From: Flavobacterium succinicans LMG 10402
GTDB lineage: Bacteria; Bacteroidota; Bacteroidia; Flavobacteriales; Flavobacteriaceae
Length of the DNA: 64,000 bases
Direction of reading: 5' to 3'
NCBI RefSeq assembly: GCF_000611675.1
Contig: NZ_JATV01000001.1
Span: forward strand, 1-64,000
The translations under genes were made by a program, and so were the position numbers. The notes under the pieces are model-generated. The model made no database searches and was not told the origin of the DNA. It worked only from the letters and a program-made list of their open reading frames with translations. Of the stretch, positions 18,485 to 28,047 are shown piece after piece (within the stretch, counting starts at the first letter, position 1; every line of letters starts with the position of its first letter).

Positions 18485-19510
18485 TTATTGCAAGTTCAAA
18501 GACAAACCAAACAAACTTGTGTTGGCAGCCAAAGTATATCGTGAATACGAATAATTAAAAGTCAATCGATTCATCTTTAATCCAAACCCAACCGATAGAC
18601 CCGAAAAATGCCGTTGATCAACCACACGCAATTCTTCCGAACGACGAAAATTATACCCCAAACGCACATTAAATTTTCTTCTAGGAAACAGCTCTACACC
18701 AAAAATAACATGACGCAAGGCATTATTAAAAAATGAAACCTTTTCAGCGGTTACTGTGCCATCGATGGAGGTCTCTCCTCGAATCGGATTTGAAAAAGCA
18801 ATATTCCATTGTTGCAAATTCTCTAAAGTCAAGTGCCATCGAATGGGTACATTGTCCAATTCTTGCGAAACCCCAAGCATAATTTCTAAAGGCAATGGTT
18901 CACGAAGCCCTGAATAGGTGGTGAATTGTGTTCCAATATTTCGAATCACTAACGCCCAATTCACATCATTTGGCTCGTCTATGTATATTATTCCAAGATC
19001 TAGTGCGCCACCCAATGAATTATAATTTTCTAATACAGATGAAATTACTTTGACATTGGCACCAAGATGCAAGTTAGTATAAGGAACCGTATAGGCATAA
19101 CCCAAGGAAACGGCTACTTCGCTACCAGTAAATGAACTCGTAGCCAAGCCATTTTCGTCATACCCTTCAAATTGTCCATAATTAATGTAATTAACACCCG
19201 CATGAAATGTTTGCAAATGCTGATCATAGGTATAAGCGTACGATGCCGTGCCATAACTCACTTCGCCGAAGTAACTACCGTAGTTCAAAGCCAACTGATT
19301 GTGCATTTCTGGATTAATCGAAGCCGGATTAAAATGTACCTGATTCACATCGTCGTCATAAATTGTAACGGTTTTTCCACCCAAAGCTGCTTGACGTGGA
19401 GCAGTCATCAAATTCAAAAACTGATAGGTATACCTTCCTCCTATTTGCCCAAAAACAGGCAAACTAAGTAAAATGACGAGTAAAACGATCTGCTTTTTTA
19501 TGATCCTCAA
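18485..19510 (-). CDS. porQ: Type IX secretion system protein PorQ
   Basis: This 341-residue protein has a signal peptide (about 1-21, ending LPVFGQ). A predicted beta-barrel follows with PorQ hallmarks: GGRYTYQFLNLMTAPRQAALGGK at residue 24 and the late LRHVIFGVELFPRRKFNVRLGYNFRRSEELR. PorQ is an outer-membrane component of the T9SS attachment machinery that, with PorU, PorV and PorZ, processes and anchors cargo. Placement between lon and cmk is one I recall from other flavobacteria. porX also lies in this window at 36.4 kb. Confidence 0.9.
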   Translation of the reverse strand: MRIIKKQIVLLVILLSLPVFGQIGGRYTYQFLNLMTAPRQAALGGKTVTIYDDDVNQVHFNPASINPEMHNQLALNYGSYFGEVSYGTASYAYTYDQHLQTFHAGVNYINYGQFEGYDENGLATSSFTGSEVAVSLGYAYTVPYTNLHLGANVKVISSVLENYNSLGGALDLGIIYIDEPNDVNWALVIRNIGTQFTTYSGLREPLPLEIMLGVSQELDNVPIRWHLTLENLQQWNIAFSNPIRGETSIDGTVTAEKVSFFNNALRHVIFGVELFPRRKFNVRLGYNFRRSEELRVVDQRHFSGLSVGFGLKMNRLTFNYSYSRYTLAANTSLFGLSLNLQ

Positions 19511-19590
19511 AATGGCATTTTTTTGATTAACTAAAACGACAAAACGAAGATAAAATTATATCCAACATAAATATGCTTTTCTTTATAAAA

Positions 19591-19638
19591 AAAGAAATTC
19601 CAAATCCCTAAACTGATGCACAGCAGGAATTTGGAATT
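19591..19638 (-). terminator. Terminator of lon
   Basis: AATTCCAAATCC and GGAATTTGGAATT form a stem with one bulge. On the minus strand it is followed by TTTCTTTTTTTAT. Confidence 0.7.
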
Positions 19639-19654
19639 ACTATAATTCTTGGCT

Positions 19655-22108
19655 TTATTTTAGCTCTTTAGCGTTTTTAACTTTCTGATCCGTAATAGCG
19701 ATGGCTAAAACTTCGCTCATTTCTTTTACGTAATGAAACGTCAAACCTTCAAGGTATTCTGCTTTTATTTCGTCAATATCGCTTTTGTTCTCATGACAAA
19801 GAATAATCTCTTTGATGTTGGCTCTTTTGGCTGCCAAGATTTTTTCTTTGATTCCTCCTACTGGCAATACTTTGCCACGTAAGGTGATTTCGCCTGTCAT
19901 GGCCAAATTTTTCTTCACGCGCTTTTGCGTAAATAACGATACTAAAGAAGTCAACATTGCGATACCTGCACTTGGACCATCTTTTGGTGTTGCTCCTTCT
20001 GGAACATGAAGATGGATGTTGTATTTGGCAATAATTTCAGGATTCAACCCTAATAACTCGGCATTGGCTTTAATGTATTCTAATGCTATGGTAGCAGATT
20101 CTTTCATGACTGTACCCAAATTTCCAGTAATGGTCATGTTTCCTTTTCCAGCAGAAATCAACGATTCAATAAAAAGGATATCACCACCTACACTTGTCCA
20201 AGCCAAACCAGTAACTACACCAGCCACATCGTTGCTTTCGTACTTGTCGCGTTCTAATCTTGGAACACCGAGTACCGCAATAATATCTTCGTCGGTTACT
20301 TTTTTGTTGTACTCCTCCTCCATCGCTACACATTTGGCAGCGTTACGAACTATTTGTGCAATTTTATTTTCTAAGCCACGAACACCAGATTCTCTAGTGT
20401 AGCCTTCAATAATTTTTTCTAATTGTTTTTTACCAATAGTTAAATCTTTGCTGGTTAAACCATGAGCGGTTAATTGCTTTCCAAACAAATGTTTCTTGGC
20501 AATTTCAACCTTCTCTTCAATGGTATAGCCGGACATTTTGATCACTTCCATACGGTCACGTAAGGCAGGCTGAATCGCCGACATGTTATTGGATGTTGCC
20601 AAAAACATAACTTTAGACAAATCATAGCCCATTTCTAGGAAATTGTCATAAAATGCATTGTTTTGTTCTGGATCTAACACTTCTAGCAAAGCCGAAGATG
20701 GGTCTCCGTTATGACTACTAGACAATTTGTCAATTTCGTCTAACACAAATACAGGGTTAGACGTTCCCGCTTTTTTCAAGCTCTGAATGATACGACCTGG
20801 CATGGCTCCAATATAGGTTTTACGGTGGCCACGAATTTCTGCTTCGTCACGTAAACCGCCTAAAGAAATACGAACATATTCTCTTCCTAAAGCCTCAGCA
20901 ACCGAACGCCCAATAGAAGTTTTACCAACACCCGGAGGGCCTGTCAAACAAATAATTGGCGACTTCATGTCGTTTCTTAGTTTAAGTACAGCCAAGTGTT
21001 CGATCATTCTTTTTTTGACTTCTTCTAAGCCAAAATGATCTTTATCTAATACTTTTTGAGCGTGTTTTAAATCGAAATTATCTTTGGAGAATTCGCCCCA
21101 AGGTAATTCCAAAAACAACTCTAAATAGTTGCGTTGTATACCGAAATCAGGAGCCTGTGGATTCATGCGACGCATTTTAGACAACTCTTTTTCAAAATGT
21201 TGTTGTGTTTTTTCGTCCCACTTTTTGGTTTTGGCTTTCTGACTCATTTCGTCCATTTCTTCTTCCTGTGAAACGCCACCCAATTCTTCTTGAATGGTTT
21301 TCATTTGTTGATGTAAGAAATATTCACGTTGTTGTTGATCTAAATCAAAACGAACTTTGGACTGAATATCGTTTTTAAGCTCTAATTTTTGAAACTCAAT
21401 ATTCATGAATTTCAAAGTAGCTAAAGCTCTCTCTTTTAATCCATTGATTGCTAGTAGATCTTGTTTTTCTTTAACTGAAAGATTCATGTTTGAGGAAACA
21501 AAATTCACTAAAAAAGAGTGGCTTTCTATGTTTTTTATTGCAAAAGTAGCCTCGGTTGGAATGTTGGGACTTTCTTGAATGATTTGAATGGCCAATTCCT
21601 TGATCGAATCAATAATGGCAGAAAACTCAGAATCATTTTTTCGAGGTTTTTTCTCTGCTACTTCTTTAATTGTAGCAGTAAGATAAGGCTGCTCGGTTAC
21701 CACTTCGTCAATTTCGAAACGTTTTTTACCCTGTAAAATAACAGTTACATTACCATCAGGCATTTTAAGAACACGTAGAATTCTTGCTACAGTTCCAATT
21801 TTATTGATGTCATTTTTGGTGGGATCCTCGTCGGCTTCATTGATTTGTGCTACTACTCCAATCACTTTACCCGAAGCGTTTGCATCGTTGATTAATTTGA
21901 TCGACTTGTCGCGTCCAGCTGAAATAGGAATCACAACGCCTGGAAACAATACGGTATTGCGCAAAGGCAAAATGGGTAATGTTTCGGGTAATGATTCGTT
22001 GTTCATTTCCTCTTCGTCCTCGGGGGTTAAAAGTGGAATTAAATCGGATTCGGAATCAAATTCTTGAAGTGACAAGTTGTCAATTGTAAGTATTTTGTGG
22101 TTTGACAT
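19655..22108 (-). CDS. lon: ATP-dependent protease Lon
   Basis: Lon is a homohexameric AAA+ serine protease that degrades misfolded and regulatory proteins. The 817-residue protein has an acidic extension (about 1-40), the LonN substrate-binding domain (ETLPILPLRNTVLFPGVVIPI, near 42), and Walker A GPPGVGKTS near 390. Walker B is VFVLDEIDKL, and the protease domain has Ser in KDGPSAGIAM (about 711) and Lys in GGIKEKILAAKRA (about 754). Length is typical. It has its own -7 box upstream, and porQ follows on the same strand. Confidence 0.97.
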   Translation of the reverse strand: MSNHKILTIDNLSLQEFDSESDLIPLLTPEDEEEMNNESLPETLPILPLRNTVLFPGVVIPISAGRDKSIKLINDANASGKVIGVVAQINEADEDPTKNDINKIGTVARILRVLKMPDGNVTVILQGKKRFEIDEVVTEQPYLTATIKEVAEKKPRKNDSEFSAIIDSIKELAIQIIQESPNIPTEATFAIKNIESHSFLVNFVSSNMNLSVKEKQDLLAINGLKERALATLKFMNIEFQKLELKNDIQSKVRFDLDQQQREYFLHQQMKTIQEELGGVSQEEEMDEMSQKAKTKKWDEKTQQHFEKELSKMRRMNPQAPDFGIQRNYLELFLELPWGEFSKDNFDLKHAQKVLDKDHFGLEEVKKRMIEHLAVLKLRNDMKSPIICLTGPPGVGKTSIGRSVAEALGREYVRISLGGLRDEAEIRGHRKTYIGAMPGRIIQSLKKAGTSNPVFVLDEIDKLSSSHNGDPSSALLEVLDPEQNNAFYDNFLEMGYDLSKVMFLATSNNMSAIQPALRDRMEVIKMSGYTIEEKVEIAKKHLFGKQLTAHGLTSKDLTIGKKQLEKIIEGYTRESGVRGLENKIAQIVRNAAKCVAMEEEYNKKVTDEDIIAVLGVPRLERDKYESNDVAGVVTGLAWTSVGGDILFIESLISAGKGNMTITGNLGTVMKESATIALEYIKANAELLGLNPEIIAKYNIHLHVPEGATPKDGPSAGIAMLTSLVSLFTQKRVKKNLAMTGEITLRGKVLPVGGIKEKILAAKRANIKEIILCHENKSDIDEIKAEYLEGLTFHYVKEMSEVLAIAITDQKVKNAKELK

Positions 22109-22153
22109 ATCGTTATTAAGTCATTTTGTCATTAAATGAAAAATCATGTAATG

Positions 22154-22161
22154 CAAAGTTA
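22154..22161 (-). promoter_or_regulatory. Putative -7 box of lon
   Basis: The minus strand reads TAACTTTG, matching TAnnTTTG, 46 bp before the lon ATG. No clear -33 box is seen. Confidence 0.45.
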
Positions 22162-22321
22162 ATGATTTATACTTTTTATTTATCTAGAATTCAGTACTTA
22201 ACCTATAGTGCTGGGTACTAATCTTAATAATAAAGACAATCTTTGTGCCACTCTTGTCAAACGAAAAATGAGCTTCTTTATTTTTGAAGATGACAATAAA
22301 TCAAGACTATTGCTGCTTCGT

Positions 22322-22405
22322 AGCCCTGATGGAAGTGGCATCCTTTTTTTGGCTACGAAAGCGATTAGCTGAAGTAGCCAAAAAAAGATACAACGAACAG
22401 CAGGA
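22322..22405 (+). repeat. Dispersed hairpin repeat, copy 3
   Basis: Left flank AGCCCTGATGGAAGTGGCAT and right flank GATACAACGAACAGCAGGAC. The inner stem is TTTTTTTGGCTAC against GTAGCCAAAAAAA, with an extra 21-base interior. It lies in the 463 bp gap between the divergent lon and sigma-factor genes. The rest of that gap holds only the two promoters. Confidence 0.85.
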
Positions 22406-22507
22406 CGATGTAGATAAATACTCCAAATGTTTCTGCTCCAAAATTTTAGTTGCCTATATCCAAGAATTGAGCGGATAAAAAAAGGAATATTATTGATATC
22501 TTTAAAA

Positions 22508-22515
22508 TACTTTTG
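22508..22515 (+). promoter_or_regulatory. Putative -7 box of the ECF sigma operon
   Basis: TACTTTTG matches the housekeeping TAnnTTTG box, 57 bp before the TTG start. ECF sigma genes are often autoregulated, but no second distinctive motif is visible. Confidence 0.4.
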
Positions 22516-22572
22516 ACCAAACTGTAACACTAGGCCAATACCACCGTCTTTACTAAAAACATAACTAGCTAC

Positions 22573-23142
22573 TTGTCTTACCAAACATTACATATCGAAG
22601 CATTGGTGCTACTTTGCCAACAACAAAACCAAAAGGCTCAATTTGAGGTCTACAGCAGGTATAGTAAGGCCATGTACAATGTGGCGTTTCGTATGGTAAA
22701 AGATGCGCATTTTGCCGAGGATGTAATGCAAGAAAGTTTTTTGAAAGCGTTTACCAAAATTGATTCGTATAAAAAAGAAGTGGCTTTTGGTGCATGGTTA
22801 AAACGCATCGTAATCAATTATAGTATTGATTTTTGTAAAAAGAATAACAAACTCAAAGTGGATGATTTCGAGAAAAACCTTTACATAATTGAAGATAAAG
22901 AGACCGAATTTACCGAAACTTTCAACTTTGAAACCTTAAAAGTAAAAGAAGTTTTACTGGCTATAGAGTCGTTAAAAAGCAGTTATAGTACAGTTTTGAC
23001 TTTGTTTTACATTGAAGGGTACGATCAAGAAGAAATTAGTGAAATCCTGAAAATAAGTTATGCGAATTGTAGAACGACTTTGAGCAGAGCCAAGGAAAGT
23101 TTAAGAACGAAATTATGTGACTATGAAAAACGAATGGGATAG
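22573..23142 (+). CDS. ECF-type RNA polymerase sigma factor
   Basis: This 189-residue sigma-70 family protein has sigma region 2 (ARFEVYSRYSKAMYNVAFRMV-like, about 20-90, including DVMQESFLKAF) and region 4 (SYSTVLTLFYIEGYDQEEISEIL, about 136-160) with the helix-turn-helix SYANCRTTLSRAKE. It lacks regions 1 and 3, as expected for ECF factors. The only plausible start is TTG at 22573, because a stop lies at 22531 and no ATG falls between. It heads a four-gene plus-strand operon and overlaps the next gene, which looks like its anti-sigma factor. Confidence 0.92.
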   Translation: MSYQTLHIEALVLLCQQQNQKAQFEVYSRYSKAMYNVAFRMVKDAHFAEDVMQESFLKAFTKIDSYKKEVAFGAWLKRIVINYSIDFCKKNNKLKVDDFEKNLYIIEDKETEFTETFNFETLKVKEVLLAIESLKSSYSTVLTLFYIEGYDQEEISEILKISYANCRTTLSRAKESLRTKLCDYEKRMG

Positions 23143-23668
23143 ATTAGAGGAATGGTTGACCAGCAAGGATACGACATGGGATATTGAGGAGACGCCACAA
23201 AATCATGAGTATCGTTTTATGCAGAAACTAGAAAACAGAAGTGTAAAACGTAAAAAAAGAAACCTATATACCGCAATTGGAATTGCAGCTACGGTTGTGT
23301 TGATGTTTAGCGTGTCTTTCTTTTTTAAGCCTGAGACGAAGGCTAAACATTTGAATTTTGCATCGGTGGAAACCAAACAAACGGATTCTATTTTTACGGT
23401 TATGATCCAACAAGAATTGAACAAGCTAAAAGAAATTAAATCACCAAAAAATCAAAAGATGGTTTCTGATGCCCTACTGCAAATGAGAAAGTTGGACAGC
23501 GATTACCAAAAAATAACCGAAGAAATTGCTGCTAATGGAGAAAACAAACAACTTATCTATGCGATGATTAGCAACTTACAAGTTCGCATTTCTTTTTTAC
23601 AAAACGTATTGAATCAAATTGAAGCTACAGAACAACTTAACAGCATAACTGATGAAAAAACTTTATAA
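23123..23668 (+). CDS. Probable anti-sigma factor / single-pass membrane protein
   Basis: This protein of about 181 residues has a short acidic, Trp-rich N-terminus (MKNEWDRLEEWLTSKDTTWDIEETP), a basic segment, one membrane helix near residues 48-65 (TAIGIAATVVLMFSVSFFF) and a helical outer domain. The layout fits an anti-sigma factor: a cytoplasmic sigma-binding part, one TM, then an external sensor. The role is inferred from position only, since no zinc anti-sigma HxxxCxxC motif is present. The ATG at 23123 is preferred to the GTG at 23117. It overlaps the sigma gene by 20 bp and the next gene by 17 bp. Confidence 0.7.
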   Translation: MKNEWDRLEEWLTSKDTTWDIEETPQNHEYRFMQKLENRSVKRKKRNLYTAIGIAATVVLMFSVSFFFKPETKAKHLNFASVETKQTDSIFTVMIQQELNKLKEIKSPKNQKMVSDALLQMRKLDSDYQKITEEIAANGENKQLIYAMISNLQVRISFLQNVLNQIEATEQLNSITDEKTL

Positions 23669-24713
23669 AACAATCTTACTATTTTTCCTTTTTCCATGGC
23701 TTTGTTTGGCGAATGAAAGCATCATTATTTCCAAGCAAAAAAACATCAAAAAAGCGTTTATTGTCAATGCTGACGCAGGAATTGATATCACAAATTCGTA
23801 TGGAACCGTTTTTGTAACCACTTGGAACGAAGATAAAATAGAATTGGATATTTTGATCAAAGTTACTGGCGACAGTGAAAATTGGGTCAATCAACGCTTG
23901 AACGATATTACCGTTGACATCAATGCGCTAAAATCATTGGTGACGGCAAAAACACAAATTCAGAACAACAATTATCGTTCAAAAGGAAGAAATAATAGTT
24001 TTGAAATCAATTATATCATCAAAATTCCGAAGAATGGAAGTGTAATTCTTGATAATAAATACGGGAACATTACTACTTCTGACTTATATGCGCCTACCAC
24101 AATTACTTGTAAGTATGGTAAAATTAATTTAGGAAAATTGAATCATCCTAGAAATACGATCACTATAGAATATTGTTCCAATTCTACCATTGGTTTTATG
24201 AAAAATGGTCTGGTGACTGCTCGTTATTCAGGATTAACTATTGATGCGCTGTCGAAAATTGAATTGCTTTCAGATTATACAGATACCTCAATTGGCGATG
24301 CCAATGATATAAAATACACTAGTAAATACGGCACCGTAAAAATTAAAGAAACCAACACTCTTGAAGGAATAGGGAATTACTTAACCATAAAAGTAGGTAC
24401 CGTGAATCAACAACTTAAGCTGAATACCAAATTTAGTAGTATCGATATTGGAGTATTACAACCTAATGTGCAATCCGTATGGATAAATGCGGGTTATACA
24501 GGTGTGAAAGTTGGTTTTAATCCCAATTTCATCTTTGATTTTGAAGTTAGTTTGCGTTATGCCGATTTTAAATATGACAGTGAATTAGAGTTTTCAACTA
24601 AAGCCGAAACTAATTACAGCAAAAGCTACAACGGCTTTTACAAGAAAAGAGGCGCAAACTCATTGGTCATCAACTCAGAATATGGTAATGTATCGTTAAC
24701 AAAAAAACTATAA
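23652..24713 (+). CDS. Exported beta-repeat protein (DUF4097-like)
   Basis: This 353-residue protein has a signal peptide (about 1-20, ending PWLCLANE). The body is a series of short strands with recurring [IV]x[ND]xYGx[IV] words, for example ITNSYGTVFV, LDNKYGNITT, CKYGKINLG, SKYGTVKIK and NSEYGNVSL. This is the ladder expected of a right-handed beta-solenoid adhesin-like domain (DUF4097 type). It overlaps the anti-sigma-like gene and precedes a head-GIN protein gene, so it is probably an envelope protein in the sigma factor's operon. Function is unknown. Confidence 0.72.
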   Translation: MKKLYKTILLFFLFPWLCLANESIIISKQKNIKKAFIVNADAGIDITNSYGTVFVTTWNEDKIELDILIKVTGDSENWVNQRLNDITVDINALKSLVTAKTQIQNNNYRSKGRNNSFEINYIIKIPKNGSVILDNKYGNITTSDLYAPTTITCKYGKINLGKLNHPRNTITIEYCSNSTIGFMKNGLVTARYSGLTIDALSKIELLSDYTDTSIGDANDIKYTSKYGTVKIKETNTLEGIGNYLTIKVGTVNQQLKLNTKFSSIDIGVLQPNVQSVWINAGYTGVKVGFNPNFIFDFEVSLRYADFKYDSELEFSTKAETNYSKSYNGFYKKRGANSLVINSEYGNVSLTKKL

Positions 24714-24729
24714 CTAAAAATATAATCTT

Positions 24730-25467
24730 ATGAAAAATCTAACTATTACCAGTGCAATACTCCTTTCTTTGAGCGGGTTCTTCTCTTACGGACAATGGAA
24801 TAATGGGAAACAAATTAAAGGCAACGGCAATGAAATCACAGAAACCAGAACCACCACAACGTATGACGGTATAAAAATTTCAGGTTTTTTTGATGTAGAC
24901 TTAGTAGCAGGAAAAGAAGGAAGCATCACCATCAAAGGAGAGCAAAACATTTTGGACTATATTGATGTGGAAGTGGTAGACAACGTATTAAAAATTGGTA
25001 CAGAAAAAGGATATTATTTTAAAACTTCCACAGGAAAGTCAGTACACATAACAATTCCTTTTGAATCCATCAGTGCGCTAGTTTTGAGTGGTTCAGGTGA
25101 CATTATTAGTAAAAACATCATTAAAGCTGATGCATTTGATGCCAAACTTTCAGGATCTGGAGATTTAAAATTAATGGTGGATACGCAAAAATTCAACATG
25201 AATTTGAGTGGATCAGGCGATATAATTTTAAAGGGAACAACAGACGATTTTATGAGCAGTATTTCGGGTTCCGGAGATATTAATGCCTCTGATTTAAAGT
25301 CAAAAACTGTGAGTGTAAGCATCTCTGGATCTGGGGACACCAAAGTAAATTGCTCCGAAAGTTTGTATGCTAGAGTTTCTGGTTCAGGCGATATTGTATA
25401 CTATGGAAATCCAGCAAAAAAGGACACCAAAGTGGTTGGTTCTGGTGAAATTTCAAGAGGAATGTAG
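24730..25467 (+). CDS. Head GIN domain (DUF2807) exported protein
   Basis: This 245-residue protein has a signal peptide (about 1-21, ending FFSYGQ) and the head-GIN fold. Six copies of [LIV]SGSGD[ILT] and a final VGSGEI recur about every 17-23 residues from residue 118 on (for example LSGSGDIIS and ISGSGDINA). The family is abundant in Bacteroidota, envelope-associated and biochemically uncharacterised. It starts 16 bp after the previous gene and ends the sigma-factor operon, before the hairpin at 25573. Confidence 0.88.
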   Translation: MKNLTITSAILLSLSGFFSYGQWNNGKQIKGNGNEITETRTTTTYDGIKISGFFDVDLVAGKEGSITIKGEQNILDYIDVEVVDNVLKIGTEKGYYFKTSTGKSVHITIPFESISALVLSGSGDIISKNIIKADAFDAKLSGSGDLKLMVDTQKFNMNLSGSGDIILKGTTDDFMSSISGSGDINASDLKSKTVSVSISGSGDTKVNCSESLYARVSGSGDIVYYGNPAKKDTKVVGSGEISRGM

Positions 25468-25572
25468 TTTTTATTGTTGTTATTGAAAAGGAGTAAAAAA
25501 TCCAACAAGTAGCAATTAAAAATAAAGGATACAGTACTTGGGTATCATTTATTACCAATTCAATAAAACACT

Positions 25573-25605
25573 AAGCGTCTTAAAAAATTAAGACGCTTTT
25601 TTTGG
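25573..25605 (+). terminator. Terminator after the GIN gene
   Basis: AAGCGTCTTAA and TTAAGACGCTT form a perfect 11 bp stem with an AAAA loop, followed by T residues on the plus strand. The stop codon of the convergent MFS gene lies inside the right arm. Confidence 0.85.
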
Positions 25606-26910
25606 AGGTACACGTTTCAATAAAAACAGGGCTATAAAGAAAAATAAAGCCAAGAAAACAATTGCAAATCTTGGACTTCCAGTGATTTGATCAATTAAAC
25701 CATATACACACATTCCGATTACAATGCCTACTTTTTCGGCTACGTCATAAAAACTAAAAAAGGAAGCGGTATCTGTAGTTTCAGGTAAATATTTAGAATA
25801 AGTGGATCTTGATAAAGCTTGAATACCTCCCATTACTAATCCAACAAAGGCAGCCATAATATAAAATTGTATCGGTAAGGTTATAAAAATAACCCCTAGA
25901 CAAAGTAAAAACCAAAAACTATTGATGACAAGTAATGTTTTTATGTTGCCAAATTTTTCTGAAGCTTTGGAGGTCAAATAAGCGCCCAAAACCGCTACTA
26001 ATTGGATCACCAAGATACAAATGATTAGTCCTGTAGTACTATCGCTTTTAGACTCCCACGCAATTTCTTGAGCTCCAAAATACGTTGCTACAAGCATAGC
26101 GGTTTGTACGGCCATACTTGATACAAAAAATGCATACAAATAGCGTTTCAAAGGCAAATTCTCCTTTAAAATTTGACTAACTTTTTTTAATTCTTTAAAA
26201 CCTTGAAATAAAACATCTTTATGTATGGGTTTTGTAGATTTTTTAGTGCCTTTTGGCAAAAAGTAATAGGTGTATTGACTGAATACAATCCACCAAACAC
26301 CCACCAATACAAAGGAATAACGCATAGCTTTCATGGCAGCTTCTCCTTCAGTACCAGAAATGCCAAACATTTTTGGTTTCATAATCATGGCCAAGTTGAG
26401 GATTAACAAAAGAACACTACCAATATAACCCAAAGAATAACCTTTGGCACTTATAGCGTCTTGTTGGTCTTCAAAAGCAATATCAGGCAAATAGGAATTG
26501 TAAAAAACCAAGCTTCCCCAATAGCCAATCAAACCTAAAAAATAAAATAACAATCCGCTGTATATGGTTTCCAATGAAAACCAGTACAAACCCATACAGG
26601 AAAGAGAGCCTAAGTAGCAAAAAAACTTCATAAAACTTTTTTTGTTTCCTACATAATCGGCAATACCAGATAAAAATGGAGAAATGATGGCCACTACCAA
26701 AAATGCGAATGCCGTAATAAAACTGATAAGCGCTGAATTTTTTAAATTCATTCCAAAAACAGTAATATAAAGCCCTTTGTCTATAAACAAAGCCCCGTAA
26801 AAAATAGGAAATACCGCCGAAGCGATGGTTAGCGTATACACTGAATTGGCCCAATCATAAAATGCCCAAGCGTTTAATAGTTTTTTATCTCCTTTTGATA
26901 AGTTTGCCAT
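25588..26910 (-). CDS. MFS transporter, UMF1 family
   Basis: This inner-membrane protein of about 440 residues has about 12 hydrophobic segments. The N-terminal LLNAWAFYDWANSVYTLTIASAVFPIFY is the signature of the UMF1 (BtlA-like) MFS branch, and GGIQALSRSTYSKYLPE near residue 355 is the other conserved stretch. The substrate is unknown. The start at 26910 (MANLSKGDKK) is preferred over 26925 (MNLII...) because the family begins there. Its 3' end sits inside the terminator hairpin of the convergent operon. Confidence 0.85.
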   Translation of the reverse strand: MANLSKGDKKLLNAWAFYDWANSVYTLTIASAVFPIFYGALFIDKGLYITVFGMNLKNSALISFITAFAFLVVAIISPFLSGIADYVGNKKSFMKFFCYLGSLSCMGLYWFSLETIYSGLLFYFLGLIGYWGSLVFYNSYLPDIAFEDQQDAISAKGYSLGYIGSVLLLILNLAMIMKPKMFGISGTEGEAAMKAMRYSFVLVGVWWIVFSQYTYYFLPKGTKKSTKPIHKDVLFQGFKELKKVSQILKENLPLKRYLYAFFVSSMAVQTAMLVATYFGAQEIAWESKSDSTTGLIICILVIQLVAVLGAYLTSKASEKFGNIKTLLVINSFWFLLCLGVIFITLPIQFYIMAAFVGLVMGGIQALSRSTYSKYLPETTDTASFFSFYDVAEKVGIVIGMCVYGLIDQITGSPRFAIVFLALFFFIALFLLKRVPPKKAS

Positions 26911-26990
26911 AATAATCAAATTCATTATTTGCAGTAAAAGTATCTTTTTTCTTCAATTTAAAAAACAGATTCACTTTAAATAATTGCAAC

Positions 26991-27017
26991 AAAAAAGCCA
27001 AGTTAAGTACTTGGCTT
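26991..27017 (-). terminator. Terminator of the M48 peptidase gene
   Basis: AAGCCAAGT and ACTTGGCTT form a 9 bp stem with a short loop, and T residues follow on the minus strand. Confidence 0.75.
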
Positions 27018-27039
27018 ATATAAGAGCTAGCCCTTCTTT

Positions 27040-27855
27040 TTAATATATTTTGCCAAATTTTGCGACTATGGCTTTCGCTTCTGGTATCAAACTTTGCAAA
27101 TTGGCAACTCTGGTCGCATCAGCTGGATGCGTACTCATAAATTCGGGTTGTGCTTGGCCTCCCGATTGAGCGGACATTCTTTTCCAAAAAGCAATGGCTT
27201 CTTGTGGATTATAACCAGCAATAGCCATTAAAATTAATCCTATTTTATCGGCTTCGCTTTCATGAGCACGACTAAAAGGCAGCATCACTCCTACTTGCGA
27301 TCCTACTCCATATAATTGTTGCCACAAATTTCGATTTTGCTCAGATTGACCTCCCGTTGCTACGGCTACGCCAAGAGCACCGTAGCCTTGTAATTTTGCT
27401 GCACTCATACGTTGTGCACCATGATTGGCTAAGGCATGTGATACCTCATGTGCCATTACAGTGGCTAATCCAGCATCGTTTTGGGTAACAGGCAAAATAC
27501 CTGTATATACTACAATTTTACCGCCAGGCAAGCACCAAGCATTTACAGCTTTATCATCTATTAATTTGTACTCCCAACGGTAGTCTGTCAAGTATTGATT
27601 TTGTCCTATGGAATTCAGATATTTTTCTGCGGCTTCTTTTATTTTAATACCAATACTTTCTACTCTTTTGGCATCTGTAGTTCCTTGCACTACTTTGTTT
27701 TCTTTCAGAAATTGTCCGTATTGTTGGAATGACGCTGGAAACAGTTCACTGTTAGTCACTAAATTTAATGTTTTTTTTCCTGTCATAGGATTTGTAGCAC
27801 AAGCACTACAAATCAATGCTAGAAGAGTGCTCAAGTAAAAAGAATAATTTTTCAT
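27040..27855 (-). CDS. M48 family metallopeptidase, probable lipoprotein
   Basis: This 271-residue Zn protease of the M48 (HtpX/Oma1/BepA-like) family has a signal sequence with lipobox-like cysteines (Cys16 or Cys19 in LICSAC), the zinc motif HEVSH at 136-140, and the third ligand Glu in ESEADKIGL near 198. MTGKKTLNLVTNSEL near residue 24 is also typical of the group. It is probably a periplasmic lipoprotein that degrades damaged envelope proteins. It has its own terminator; the nearest upstream gene ends about 190 bp away. Confidence 0.92.
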   Translation of the reverse strand: MKNYSFYLSTLLALICSACATNPMTGKKTLNLVTNSELFPASFQQYGQFLKENKVVQGTTDAKRVESIGIKIKEAAEKYLNSIGQNQYLTDYRWEYKLIDDKAVNAWCLPGGKIVVYTGILPVTQNDAGLATVMAHEVSHALANHGAQRMSAAKLQGYGALGVAVATGGQSEQNRNLWQQLYGVGSQVGVMLPFSRAHESEADKIGLILMAIAGYNPQEAIAFWKRMSAQSGGQAQPEFMSTHPADATRVANLQSLIPEAKAIVAKFGKIY

Positions 27856-27978
27856 GATGTAAAATTCATTTAGCTAAGAATAAAATTAATATAATTTTCC
27901 ATTAATTCAAGCTTGTAAACCAAGAGAGAATTTCTTTAAATTAGAAAAAACTAATAACTGACTAAAACTATCAGATTA

Positions 27979-28013
27979 AAAAAAATCCCATAGTTTAATG
28001 TACTATGAGATTT
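27979..28013 (-). terminator. Terminator of the GIY-YIG-like gene
   Basis: AATCCCATAGT and ACTATGAGATT form a stem with one mismatch, followed on the minus strand by a T run. Confidence 0.75.
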
Positions 28014-28047
28014 GATTATTATAAAAACAAGATGTATCCTACTTTTA

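Noticed and set aside
22198-22584. A 128-residue minus-strand frame and a 64-residue plus-strand frame in the lon-sigma gap.
   Set aside because: Both run through hairpin repeat copy 3 and the promoters, have no recognisable protein features, and are explained by the repeat.
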